Below are positions 47,075-58,818 of a stretch of DNA of 64,000 nucleotides, in pieces. Made by a program: the position numbers and the translations under genes. The notes under the pieces were generated by a model. The model saw nothing but the letters and a program-made list of their open reading frames with translations, ran no database searches and had not been told where the DNA came from. The stretch lies in the NCBI RefSeq assembly GCF_040712315.1, contig NC_134013.1:83892001-83956000 (forward strand). Direction: 5' to 3'. Each line of letters opens with the position of its first letter. Position 1 is the stretch's first letter. The DNA is from Castanea sativa. Lineage: Eukaryota; Streptophyta; Magnoliopsida; Fagales; Fagaceae.

Positions 47075-49543
47075 GATGCTAAGGAAAGAACAGACAAATA
47101 GAAAAGAACCAAAAAGAAAACATGAGAAAACCAAGGGCAAACTGCAAGTTAGCACAAAACAATATAGAAAATATCAAATCTATATGATGCATGAACAAAA
47201 ATAACACATGATGCATGATCTAATGCAGTAAGAATAAGTTCAAATTAACTTTAAAATCATAAAATTGGCTTAAGCATAGAGTTTAGAACAAAAACCCCAA
47301 AATTTTGAAAAACCACTTGTACAATTTTCAAGAAATTGACCAATTGATCATCACATAAGATAGATAACACATTAAAATGATCCAATTAATCAATCCAACA
47401 AGCCAATTTCATCAAATTAAATTGAATTGAACAAAATCCCCAATTTAGGTAATTTCAAACCCTAGATTTTCAAATTTTTCACAAAACTCCAAATTGATCA
47501 AATTAAATCATCAAAAACTGTTGTATATCAACTCACAACAAAAACCCATTGATCAATTTTGAAAAAAATAGCATAAAACATCAAAAACCCCAAAAAATCT
47601 TAGATACAAAATCCCCTCTAAATTCATGATTTTAATGCATGAAAACTGAAAATAGATGAAAAAGGAAGGGTAGAATGGTCTTACTAGCCTTAGAAGACAA
47701 AAACCTTGCAAAAGATTTGGAGGAAAACGACAAAAATAAGCTTTGACTCTTAGACCGGTTGAAAAGAGAGAGAAAAAGTTTGAAAACGACAAAAATAAGC
47801 TTTGACTCTTAGACCGGTTGAAAAGAGAGAGAAAAAGTTTGAAAAGTTTTGAAAAAGTGAAGAACACGTGAAACTCAAACCTTTTTAAAAAACTTCCTGT
47901 GCGATTTTTGATCGGTAGGTTCGATCAATCGAAAATGCCTTCGATTGATCCAACAACGATCGAGTACTGATCGAAACAGACAGAAGTTGAACAAAATTTC
48001 AAGCGCAATTTCGATCGGTCGAGAAACAGTTTCGATCGATCGAAATTCTGGAAAAATCAGATTTTTGAAAAACAAAGCATTTTTATGCAGGAACTCCTTA
48101 AAGCAAAGAATTTTATGAATAAAATGCATGAGTATGAGATGAAGTGCTTTTCAAAAACACAAAATTTAAGCCCAGATTTCCCAAAAATTAAGGTTTTCAC
48201 TCAGTTCACCTTAAAATCTCAAACTTCAAAACACATTTTGCATTTAAACTCAAGGAAGTTTCAATCTTGGATGGCCAACCAAAATCACACACAATAACAT
48301 ATACAAAATTTAGGAAAGAGTAACTTGTGTAGTGTGTGCAACTAGCAAAAACTTGAGAGACATGTGAGATGACACGTGAATAGTAATTAAACACACTTCC
48401 TACAAAATCTATCACATACAATTAAAAGAGACTATCTCTCAAAGAGTTACATCATATAACTTTCACATTTTCAAAAATAAAAATTTGCAATCATGTAAGT
48501 TTCTTGATTTGCATCATAATGTACACATCAATTTTATTTGATCAGAAACTTATTAAGAATTAGCTGGGATAATGTACACACCAATTTTAATTGATAGAAA
48601 TTATTATAGTCTGATAATGTACACACCAATTTTAGCATTTAAACCGAGACTACACCTTATGATCTTTTTGTGCATATGCTACACTTTCTCGAACACAAAA
48701 TATTACGATATGCATTAAGGTGTTCATGAGTGGCTAGTAAACAGTGGTGAGATGGTTATTTATGCATTTCTCATTAAGATCAAGTCCGACAATCAAAGGC
48801 ATGTGACTTCAAGATCAAGACAAAGTGATCAAAAACTATAAACATCTTCTCACACAACATGCACTACAAAGCTCAAACTAATAAAGTGCAAAAAATAAAA
48901 TCATCCAAGCTAAACAAGGTACATAAACAAGTTATGTAAAGATAAATTGGATCAACCTCAATTACATATCCATGATATGTAATACAAAACACAAAAGTCT
49001 TTTTGGTTTTTTTTTTTATAAAATTTATGACCAAAGACAAAAAGCACAAATTATGCTAAATGAACAATGCAAAGCTATGCATGATAGTGCTTAACTAAGT
49101 TATAGAGGGTACACAAACAAGAAATATCAATTTTTAATTAACCCATAAGTACATGTACAAACTAGTACATACTTACACAAAATCAGAAATAGCTTAGCAC
49201 TTATATAACACATACTATTCAAGTTTCTCCACAATGTCAAGCATGCTCTAAATTAAGCAAGAGATATCATAATTCATGTAATCCTGAAGAAAAATAAAAA
49301 CAAGATTCAAAATAAAATAGTTTTGTCTTTTTGAAAATTTTCAATGTTTTTGGATTTTTGTTTTAATAAAAAACAACCTAAGAAAATAAAACAACCAAAA
49401 ATAGAAACAAAACATGTCCACAAACAATTGAAAGAATTAAATCAGGGACAAGTAAACAACACTCACCTTAGAGAATCTTTTCTCACCCATATAGCACGAG
49501 TCTTCGGATTTGTAGGTGAAATTCCATGAGAAGTAGAGTGTAG
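47075..49543 (-). other. E4 leader/spacer of the second ORF
   Basis: AT-rich non-coding sequence. It holds a 59-bp exact tandem duplication (starts 47,723 and 47,782), a TCGAT-type motif array (47,905-48,050) and three TAATGTACACA-type repeats near 48,520-48,630. No coding region was recognised. Confidence 0.6.
47905..48050 (-). repeat. E4 internal array of TCGAT-type motifs
   Basis: GATCGGTAGGTTCGATCAATC, CGATTGATCC, GATCGAGTACTGATCG, CGATCGGTCGAG and TTCGATCGATCGAA within about 145 bp. Same motif class and same relative position (between gag and the second ORF) as 44,105-44,388 in E3. Confidence 0.75.
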
Positions 49544-50407
49544 TTAAAGGATTACACCAATCTTTTGAGAAAGACTGAAATCCTGCAATTTCCTTTCACA
49601 AGCCAACAAGCTCAAATTTTTCAAAAGAATATGAAAGAATTTATTTGGACTTATGGCATGAGAAATATTATCACATATCCTAGATTGAAACATAGAATTT
49701 TTAAATTTCAATTTATGACAATTAGGACGAATGTGATCGGAGACACCACAAAAGTGACAAACAGGAACAAATTTAGGAACATCAGTATTCCTTACAGTAA
49801 ATCTAGTCTCAAATTTTGGTTTTCTCCTCAACAAAGAAAAATTTGGTCTAATATGACTAACAACACCACAAAGGTGACAGGTAGACACAAAAACAGATTT
49901 CTTATGCTCTCTAACAGTAAGTTTAGACATAGTTTTACAAACTTTAGCGTCTACATCAGAACTTTTACCTTTGTCTAACCTAGCAAAATAAGTCTTTTCT
50001 TTATTATTCCTTTTGAAATGAGGGATATAAACTTTCTTAGTTTTAGGCTTAAGAGAAACAGAAACACTTCTGTTATCAACAACAGGCTCAGTACTAGTCA
50101 AATTTTCAATTTTAGCTTTAGATTCAACTAACTCTTGTTCCAAGCTTTTCAACTTCTCATCTTGAGAGGAAATTTGATTTCTCAAAAATTCATTCTTTTT
50201 ATTAGATTCATCTAATCTAACAACCAATTCCTCTTTTTCAAGATTAGCCAATTTTAACTCTTCCTTGAATTTCTTAGCAATTTTCAAAGATTTCAATAAT
50301 TCCTTAAGGAGAGTTTCATAGGCATCAATAAAATTAACAGAAACAACAGTGTCATTTTTATTCAAATCATCTTAATCAAAAACACTAAGACACTTAAAAT
50401 TATCCAT
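49544..50407 (-). pseudogene. E4 gag-like ORF (coiled coil, two zinc knuckles)
   Basis: From an ATG at 50,407, interrupted by TAA at 50,374; the rest (273 codons) is open. It shows a long coiled coil (ELKLANLEKEELVVRLDES), a basic linker, and two knuckles CHLCGVVSHIRPNF (last cysteine lost) and CHFCGVSDHIRPNC. It corresponds to the C-terminal half of the E3 gag; the UBN2 part is missing, so it is an internally deleted gag. Confidence 0.75.
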
Positions 50408-50480
50408 GATAGCAGGGATGAAGGATCAACTCTTAGATCAAAGGATCTAAACACTAGAGCTAACCCGCTCTGATACCACT

Positions 50481-51317
50481 TGTACGTTTTTAGACCCCTT
50501 AAAACAACCGGATTAACCTAGTTATTTAGCCAAGTGATTAACTTAGGTAAATTAAGCAGATTTAGGTTAACACAAATATATCATATCATGCAAAGCAGCG
50601 GATATATAAAGAACACAATGATATGATAACCTAGGAAAACCAAACCGGTAAAAAACCTGGGGAGGATTTAACCTAGCTATCCCCAAGGTAAAACTGAATC
50701 CACTATGAAATAATTGAAGTTTACACAATAGCGACTTAGACCACTAACATCATATTGCTACCTCGAGTAGGAAACTTACTACCACGACCACGTGACAGCT
50801 CTGAGTCCACAGACTACTTCCTTCTTGGATTCCCAACAAACATAAGCACTCCCGCTTGTATATCTTTAAGCTCTTAATGCAGCAACTGAATGATCATTAA
50901 GTTCTTGATATAATCTTGATCCTTGATAACCCTAAGTATGTGTGAAGGCAAACACCTCTAGATCTCACAGAAGATTCACACACACAGCATCAACAACCTC
51001 TAAAAACGTGGCTAGGGTTTTCCCTCTTATACCTAGGGAAAAACATAAAACCCTCCACGTAAAACGAGCTTGGGCTGAATTGGAAAATTTTGCAAAAAAA
51101 ACAATCTGCACGACTTTCGATCAGTCGAGTCTAATTCTCGATCAATCGAGCCAGACAGAATTGCACAGTAAATACTACAACAACTCGATTCCAACTTTAC
51201 ATAAAAGACACATGCTTTGAGCAGTCTAAACAAGACTTAAACTTTTTGATCATGGTATGCCAACATTACAAATTAGTGTTCTAATACATTTAAACTTAAA
51301 GGTCTTAGAACCTAACA
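50481..51317 (-). repeat. E4 LTR (5' LTR in element orientation)
   Basis: 837 bp partner of 44,584-45,421, with the primer-binding site immediately to its left (plus strand GCTCTGATACCACT at 50,467-50,480). Confidence 0.9.
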
Positions 51318-51640
51318 ATTTAGACCTAGGTTTTTGGGGTTTTTGAAAATTGATGAATTTTTTGTGAAAGTTTTGGGTTGGGTTATGTTTAAATGATCCT
51401 ATATGCTCATGCATTGCATCACATTTGCATTTTCACCATTTTTCATGCATTTAGATGTGTGTTTTATATGTTGAAATCTTGTGTGCTGGTAGGTTTGGAT
51501 TGGGTTGAGCTCATGATGTTTATTTTGTTGCATGTTACATGTTCATGCATACGTACCTCTCTTTTCTTCCTTTTGATATTTGTTATTGATTGGTACTCTT
51601 CTGCGTCTCTCTTTCTCTTTTTCTCACAGATAGTCTACGC

Positions 51641-52813
51641 ATGGCACCCAAGCGCAAGTCTGCTCCGTCTTGGAACCCTCTGCGTTCCGAAGCATCTTCT
51701 TCCTCTGATTCTACTCCTTTTCACGTTTGGTTCCGTGATGAGGTCCGTCATGACTTCTCAGAGAACTTTTCTAGACATGGCATTCATTCGGAACGCCAGG
51801 TCATCCTTTCAAATTTTTCCAATACTGGCTTACCCACTGTCATTCAAAGTAGGGGTTCAAAGTCCCTTTGTGATATCCCGGTTAGTTGTCCCTCCATGAT
51901 CATACAGGAGTTTTACTCCAATATGCACGAATTTGATTCTTCCATACCTCACTTTCTTACTTCTGTTCGAGGTATACGTATAGTAGTCACTCCGGAGCTT
52001 AACTTCGATGTGCCACATGTCCTGAGGGTATCACATCTTGATTACCCTGGTTGTCCTTGTCTGCGGACTGTGTCCAAAGATGAACTCATGTCTCTCTTTT
52101 GTGAGACACCTTCATCTTTGGGCGACCGTCAAAACACCCCTTGCTTGGGCTTTGCAAAGGGTCCGAGGTTCATGAATATGGTGATCACATTTGTTTTACA
52201 TCCCTTGTCTCACTATAATTCTATTACTGAGCCTCATGCTCGCCTTTTTTTATCCTTCCTTGAGGGGCTTACTGTTGACTTCCCCTTTCATTTCATACTT
52301 TCCCTTATAGACGTCTATAAGGATACGACGACCTGTGATAAGCTTATTTTCCCTTCTGCTATCACAAGGATTATTCGCCATGCGTCTGTCTCCTATCCTG
52401 AGTCTGCTCACTTCTCTATCATGGGTGCCATCAGTGGCGCATCCGTTAGACAGAGCGAGGCCCAGCTAAGACCGAAGCGACCATGGACCGAGACAGCGAC
52501 TCCTCCAGCCTCTTTTGCTCCTTTTACCTCCGTACTTTCTTCTTTAGCGGGTGATGTGACCCTTGAGGCAGTCATGCAGCTTCAGGGCATGGATGCTCGC
52601 CTTGGCACTTTCAGTGATGAGGTCTGTCAGGTGAACACCCGTGTCGGTCGTATTGCATGACGACAGGCTCGCCTTAGTGGCTTCGTGGCATCTCCCTCTC
52701 CTTCTCTAGAGGCATCTGAGGACGAGGACAATGATGGTGACTCCAATGGTGATGAGGATGAGGATAATGATGAGGATGCTAGTTCTTCCGGTGATGAGGA
52801 GATGACTGCTTGA
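51641..52813 (+). pseudogene. E3 plant-transposon-protein-like ORF
   Basis: From ATG at 51,641 (MAPKRKSAPSW) 339 codons are open to a TGA at 52,658. In the same frame coding character continues to a second stop at 52,811 through an acidic DEDNDGDSNGDEDED tail, so the TGA looks like a disabling mutation. The central part (IIQEFYSNMHEFDSSIPHF, FHFILSLIDVYKDT) matches the ORF of E4 and the putative plant transposon protein domain. TCTCACAG/A just upstream (51,622-51,630) may be the acceptor of a leader intron. Function unknown. Confidence 0.65.
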
Positions 52814-53045
52814 GTGACTTGCCCTTTGTCATTCGTGACAAAAAAGGGGAGTAGTTTTGGGTATGAGAGTAGTCATGTTCTTAGGGGGAGAGTTAGTATA
52901 AGAGATTTTTATTAGGGGAGTGTTTATCTTTTTTATAGATGTAGTGAAGACTTTTTGTATCTTTTCTTTTCTTTATCTTTTAGATACTTTGTTCTTGTAC
53001 TATCGGTCTTGTGACCATTTAGTTATAGCAAACCATGTATTTATT

Positions 53046-53095
<50 letters not shown>

Positions 53096-53443
53096 TTGAT
53101 TAGGTTTTTATTACATTCTTTCACCTATCTCTGCATGTGTTGTTGTTGTTTTTTGTTTTTTGTTTTTCTCTTTTTATGCACATGCTTCTTATTTATTGTA
53201 TGCAATCTTTTATTTCTGTTTCACACTAAGATGCCGTGATGAGTTTTGTTTAAAATATTTCAGAAATACAGGTTGTCAAAGTCTTCCATGCCAGGAACTC
53301 TTTTCTTGCAAGATTTTTCAAGAGTTTGTGTTAGGGTAGATTTTATTATATTCAACAAGTGAATATGAGTTGAGTGATTTATGACTTCTCTCATATTTTA
53401 TTTGTTTGTTGTAGTTTTTTCACGGATTGCCAAAGGGGGAGAT
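52814..53443 (+). other. E3 3' untranslated part with PPT-like motifs and (AT)n
   Basis: Immediately after the ORF: TTGCCCTTTGTCATTCGTGA then CAAAAAAGGGGAG (52,821-52,853), then an (AT)n run, and finally CACGGATTGCCAAAGGGGGA (53,421-53,440) at the LTR edge. The first motif is an internal copy of the second class, matching the pair in E4. No gene. Confidence 0.7.
53049..53092 (+). repeat. (AT)n microsatellite
   Basis: About 22 uninterrupted TA dinucleotides within the E3 3' untranslated part. Confidence 0.95.
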
Positions 53444-54430
53444 TGCTAGGACATATGTGGATCATGTTAAGAACATATGTCATTTAGAATTGACTAATCC
53501 TTTGACAAAACGCACTTTACTTGTAATTAGGTAGATCTAGGATGTGTTTAATACTTAAAGGAACAAAAGTTAAAGTTCAAATATTAAAGCCATGCAAATT
53601 TGTCCAAGAATCAAGTGAAAAAGTGCTGTGTTTTAAAAATTGACAGATAACTCGACAAATATATCTATCGAGATTTAAAATATGACGTTCGAGAGATAAT
53701 TTCGACAGTTGTATCTTTCGAGAATTATGAAAATAAAATTTTTAGAAATGTTTTTCACGCATATCCAAGCTATGTGTTTAGGTTTTCTTTTCTCACAACC
53801 CTAAACATATATAAAGAATATTTTAAGGGCCGTCATAAGGTGGTTGCACGTGTTGTTGCAAGCATATTGTGACCGTAGACAATTTGCCCTAGTTCATCTT
53901 TCTCATAAAGAAGCTATTGCATTTGTACGCCGTAGGGTTTTGTGACCAATGAGCTTCTTGATCTTCATCGTGTGGATGAACTGAAGAACTTTGTAACCAA
54001 CATCCTCCTCAAGTTGTTGTGTTAGTCACTTACTTGGATCCGTGCATCAATTGGTTAGTCTCGTACTAGGAGCCGTGCATTGAAAGAAGAAATTGTCACT
54101 ACATTACAAGTCCAATTGTGTATTGAAGTAAGAGTTCAATTGTAGGTTGGTATAAGGTACTGAGATTATTTTACTTGTAACCGCTTGTTTTGATAATAGT
54201 AGATTTTCAAGAGTGGTGATCTTAAATTCACTCGTTGGGGTTTTTGCCTTGGAGGTTTTCTCCATTTGTAAACAAATTACCGTGTCAAATTTATTTTTCT
54301 ACTGCATTTAACTTAGTTGGTGATTTGTTTGTGCTAGCACGTGTATTGCATGTTCATTGACCTAATTAATTAACTTGACTAATTAATTGGTTAATCTACC
54401 CTAAGGAGTCTGTACATTCTTAGCCTATCA
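53444..54430 (+). repeat. E3 3' LTR
   Basis: 987 bp, TGCTAGGACATATG..TTAGCCTATCA, followed by the TTATT duplication. Clearly more diverged from its partner than the E1 or E2 LTR pairs. Confidence 0.9.
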
Positions 54431-54435
54431 TTATT

Positions 54436-55299
54436 TAAATTGCTTACATATATTTTTATAAAATTAATTATGGAATAGGAATAAATCTAATGTTTGAGCG
54501 ATTTTGATAATAACTATAGCTTGGAAGCCAATATTTATAACACATACATATATCATTGTCAAATATTCTCTAAAAAAAAAGGTCAAATATTGCCTTTAAT
54601 TACCATATCTACTTTTTCCTCATAATATATATATATATATACCATATCAGCTTGGTTATTTATTTGGTTTTCTTTCTTTTTCTTCTTAATATTAGAATGA
54701 AGTTTAGCTACAAAATTGGTTGTAACTTAAGGCTACAACCATACTAATAAAAATAAATATTACTACATATTTTGAAAATCTAACTATTGTATTATATGTT
54801 CTTATGCCCTTAGTACCCATGTCAAATTTTGTGTCAATCAGATGTTATTTACTATATGATCTATAAGTTTATATTTTATGCATAATTTTAAATTACAAAA
54901 ACTTGTAATTTAAAAAATTTATTTATGAGGATGGGGAATATTGACTCATGGGGAAGAGAGTTTATTTGGGGAAAGAGTAAATTAAATGCATGAGTGGACA
55001 TTTTCTTTAATTCATTTATTTTTATATTTAATTTTAAATGTTAAACTTTTTAATTTAATATATTAAGATAAACTTGAAAGTAATATTTGAAACTTGAAAG
55101 TGCTACATCTCTATATTTATTTGTACTATTGAAGTAAAATATTCTATTTGTAATAATTTTATATGTTTATTTATATTAAAATAATTATTAATTTAATTAT
55201 GACGTCATTACAGTTTAACTTCGGTTTAACCTCAGTCCAACCTTAAAAACCTTGAACTTTTCACTCTTTTGGTTCTTTGAACAGTCTGGGTTTCAAAAC
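54436..55299. other. Junction between duplication copies A and B
   Basis: AT-rich, no gene. It contains a (AT)n stretch near 54,625 and a partial inverted copy of MITE1 (54,697-54,915). The duplication breakpoint lies at about 55,300. Confidence 0.5.
54697..54915 (-). mobile_element. Partial MITE1-family copy, inverted
   Basis: Begins AGTTTAGCTACAAAATTGGT and AAGGCTACAAC, the family terminus. It continues with the reverse complement of the MITE1 interior (TACTACATATTTTGAAAATC, then AAGTTTATATTTTATGCATA), ending abruptly. Confidence 0.65.
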
Positions 55300-57760
55300 C
55301 ATGAAAAAATAGGCTTTAGCAAGTGTTTGATTATATATTTTTTAGCCAAAAAAAAGTGGGTTTGTAATGAAACGTGTTCTCTTTCACGTTGTTATTTGCC
55401 AAACCATTCGAGGAGTAAATGAAAAATGGACTCGTAAAGTGCCAAATTTAAAATTGTTTCAATTGTGTCAAATACAAGCCTTGATCAAAATTACATCATT
55501 CATTCTTAATATATTTACTCTGTAAGTAATTTATTTTACAGAGTTCTATTTGCTATTTTATATAGAAATTCAATTATTGTTCTTGATTTCTTATTTATAA
55601 TATCTGTTTGTGTTCTTGATTACATAATCACCAAAAAAAAAAAAAATTCTGTAATATAATCAACAAATTTTTTTAGTTATTTACACCAAAATATCGCCAT
55701 ATCTTTCAAATGTTAGCACTTCTTTTTTCTTTCCCCGACCTTGCAAAACCAAACAGTTTAAGAAATGTCCAAAAACCATAAAGGGTTTAACAACTTCACC
55801 AACGTTTTCCTAAGAAAATATGTTTGCTCCCACAAAACAAAACACACCATGAGCAACCTTAAGGTTGTATCATTGGTTTCAATAATTTAATTATCATGAG
55901 AAATTGTGTAAAAAAATCAAAAACTATCTATTGCTAGCTGCAAGCTGCAGCCATATGTGAGTGCATTATTCTTGCACTTTAGAATAAAAATTTAAAAGTT
56001 CTCTCTAGCTAGAATGTAACTAAAAACGAACAATTTTAATATTCTTTTTTTTAGATTGTATTTGGACTAAAATCATGAAACTTATTTTTATTCAAACAAT
56101 TGATATATTTTTCACTATCCATCAATAAAGATGCCATTTTTAGAGGTTTTCTTAATTTTTACTTCTAAATAAATTATGCTACAACTCATTGTAAGTTGCT
56201 TTGATCGGGGCAAAAAAACTCGATTGTAAGTTGCTTTGATTAGGGGTAAATATTGATTTTTAATTTTTTTAGCTAATTAAGAAAATGTAATGAAAAATAA
56301 GTAAATATTGATTTAATTTTTTTGTTGTAATTTTTTTTATATATTTTTTAATCTTTCAATTGCTGATGTGGTATTTTCAATTAATATTTAATATTTTTAT
56401 TACTATTTTATTAGCCATGTCAATTTCAAGTGTGCCATGTTTACACACTATTTGCCATGTAGCCATTTTCAGTTAGTGAGTTAAAGGTAAGGACTAAATT
56501 GACTGCAAGCGGAAAATAATAAGAACCAAATTGAATGTTATTAAAATGTAAAGACCAAATTGACTATGACCCCCAAAATGGTGTTTGAACCCTAAATAAA
56601 TTATGAGGCAACTCCATTGTAAGTTGCTTTGATTGGGGTAAAAAAATTCCAACTATAAGTTGCTTTGATTAGTGATAAAAAAAAATCTACAGTTGAATAT
56701 GCACCTTAAGATTTGCAATTGGGGGACATCTTCTCTCTTTACTTACATATTAAGAGGAGAAACATTATAATATTAAAAAAGAAAAAAGAAAAAAAGAAAA
56801 GCATTTCCTTTGGGTCACGATTCACATAGCGTGCTTAGAAGAATGAGGGCATATAATCAAATTTTGGACATTTTAAAATTTGATATGAATAAAAAATTAT
56901 GAACATGATCGAGTTACACCAACTTTTTAATGATGTAAAACCATTTTATAGCTAACAGTTCAATGATTTGATTATATGTATCATATATAAATTTTTTTTC
57001 TCCAACATTCATATGCATTGCACAAGTTAACAACTAATCTATAACGTAAAATAAAAGGTTTTTGACTTTTTGTTAATTTCTAAGGTTTTTCAAAATAAAA
57101 TTTTAAAACTCCACATTTTTGTAGGTTATCATTATATATTTTTAAATTCTTTTTAGAGTTACAAATAGTGTTGAACTATATAATTAAATAAAAAGCAATT
57201 TGGTTGTCTTTTTGAAAACCAAAGAAATCTGAATTAAATTAGGTTTGATTTTGTCTAAAAAAATTCTAATTAAATTATGCATGCTATTATCTATGAATTC
57301 CCTAATTTATTTATTTATTTATTTATTAATCAACTATGTATCATATATAAAATTGAAATCCTATGACATTTTGTAGATATCATAATATTCTAATTTAAAC
57401 ACCCCGTCAGAATCATGACATATTTCAAAGAAAAAAAATTGTGATAATTCCAAATCAATTATAATAAATTTCAATTAATAACTATCACAATTACCAAATT
57501 TCATATTTAGAAAAAAGATAATTCAAAATTAAAAAACGTAAAGAACATGTAAAGCTATGTGCACAAGATTTTCACAAAAATTTCAAAACAAAATGTAGGT
57601 GGCAATTTGTTAATAGTAGATAAAAATAGTGATGTTAATATTTAGCCTAAATAAGAACCAATAACAACTTGGCAACTAGGTCTTGTTGTGAAATTGTTAT
57701 GAAAATGTTATATGAATATTACAATCGTGCATCGTTAAGATATCGATTTGTAATATATAG

Positions 57761-58818
57761 GATAAAGTTTAATTACAAAATTGATTGTAGCTGTAAGGAC
57801 CAAAAATTCTACCAGCCCATGCCCACTCAGAATAGTGAGTTTGTATAATTTAACCTGGGCCCAAATCAATAAATTTGTAAGAGAAAGAATCAAACAACAA
57901 GAGAGGGCTTAGCCCAAGGATAAGAATAAGGAAGGAAGACTTCATATTATAAAATATGTAAGTCAGTATATTAATACAAGCTTGGCCGATGAGGCCAAAA
58001 TTACACAGGAAAATATACTGTTCATGTTCTTCTCTCAATGATATTTTTGTTCAAATCCTTTTCTTTGGAAACCTTCTTTATTTTATATACTCTCCCCTAC
58101 TTCACATCTTGACCATCTATCCATTCCTAACCAGCCTCCTCTCATGACACTTGTCTCTTTCTACATTTGAAGAAGGTGGTAGAAGGAGTCTGCTTAGCTG
58201 TGATTTGCACTGTTCAGGTCACTTCCTCATCAATGCAGTTGATAATGCTATTGCCCACCATTTATTGCGGAGGCTACAAGTTACCCCAAACTAGAATCTT
58301 CTCCTACGATCTCTGATTCCCTCTCATCAGATCCCTCCTCCCACTTGGAACGGCTCAGAGTCCTTTTGACCTATCTCTTCTCCTCCCCGAGCAACCCTCT
58401 TCCTCGGGCTTGTGGCCCGTAGCATCCCCCACCCACACTGCAACTCTTCAACTTCATCCTCAGCCCTCGGGCACCCACAGTAGCCTAAGGCTACAACTTT
58501 ACTCAATATCTTTTTATTGGATGTGAATTATATCTTTCATGCTTGCAAAATTTCTAAAAAATTAAAGATCAATAGCTATGTCATCAATAAATTGTTTAAA
58601 TTGCAAATTTTTGTAGTTTAAAATTATGCATAAAATATAAGCTTATAGATCTATAGTAAATAATATCTTTTTGGCATAAAATTTGATATATGTATTAAGA
58701 CCTTAACGAACATGCAATTCAACAGTTAAATTATCAAAATATGTAGTAATGCTATTTTTATTTTTTATTTTTAATGAAGGTTGTAGCCTTAACCTTAGGC
58801 TTTGTTGCTAAACTTTGT
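57761..58818. mobile_element. MITE1 in copy B, split by a solo LTR
   Basis: Orthologue of 23,240-23,635, starting GATAAAGTTTAATTACAAAA and ending GCTAAACTTTGTC. The solo LTR sits inside its left terminal repeat. Confidence 0.65.
57792..58479 (-). mobile_element. Solo LTR of a Tat-like family
   Basis: 688 bp, TGTAAGGACC..GGCACCCACA, flanked by GTAGC at 57,787-57,791 and 58,480-58,484, with no internal sequence. The start resembles E2 LTRs and it carries CCTCGGG motifs like E1 and E2, but it is otherwise a third family. Strand is assumed by analogy to E1/E2. A solo LTR arises by recombination between the two LTRs of a full element. Confidence 0.88.

Larger units (their letters stand above)
44584..51317 (-). 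mobile_element. E4: nested Sirevirus-like copia derivative without pol
   Basis: 6.7 kb, inserted in E3 in the opposite direction. On the plus strand the LTRs start TGTACGTTTT and end AACCTAACA; TSD ATTTA at 44,579-44,583 and 51,318-51,322. Primer site (minus AGTGGTATCAGAGC) at 50,480-50,467. Polypurine tract (minus TTGCCAAAGGGGGAGTT) beside the left LTR. Interior: a short gag-like ORF with two zinc knuckles and a transposon-protein-like ORF; no pol. LTR sequence differs from E3, but primer site, polypurine motif and gene order are shared. Confidence 0.9.
40069..54430 (+). mobile_element. E3: large Sirevirus-like copia derivative without pol
   Basis: 14.4 kb including a nested element. LTRs 40,069-41,054 (986 bp) and 53,444-54,430 (987 bp) start TG(T/C)TAGGACATA and end CCTATCA; TSD TTATT (40,064-40,068, 54,431-54,435). 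Primer site AGTGGTATCAGAGC (tRNA-Met type) is at 41,055; polypurine CCAAAGGGGGAGA is at 53,430-53,442. The interior holds a gag with UBN2-type domain and coiled coil, then a plant-transposon-protein-like ORF. No protease, integrase, reverse transcriptase or RNase H was found. The long gag and multiple PPT-like motifs point to the Sirevirus lineage. Many LTR differences make it old. Confidence 0.88.

Noticed and set aside
49344..49978. Plus-strand ORFs opposite the E4 gag-like ORF
   Set aside because: They are shadows of the minus-strand coiled coil and zinc-knuckle frame, or AT-rich chance ORFs.
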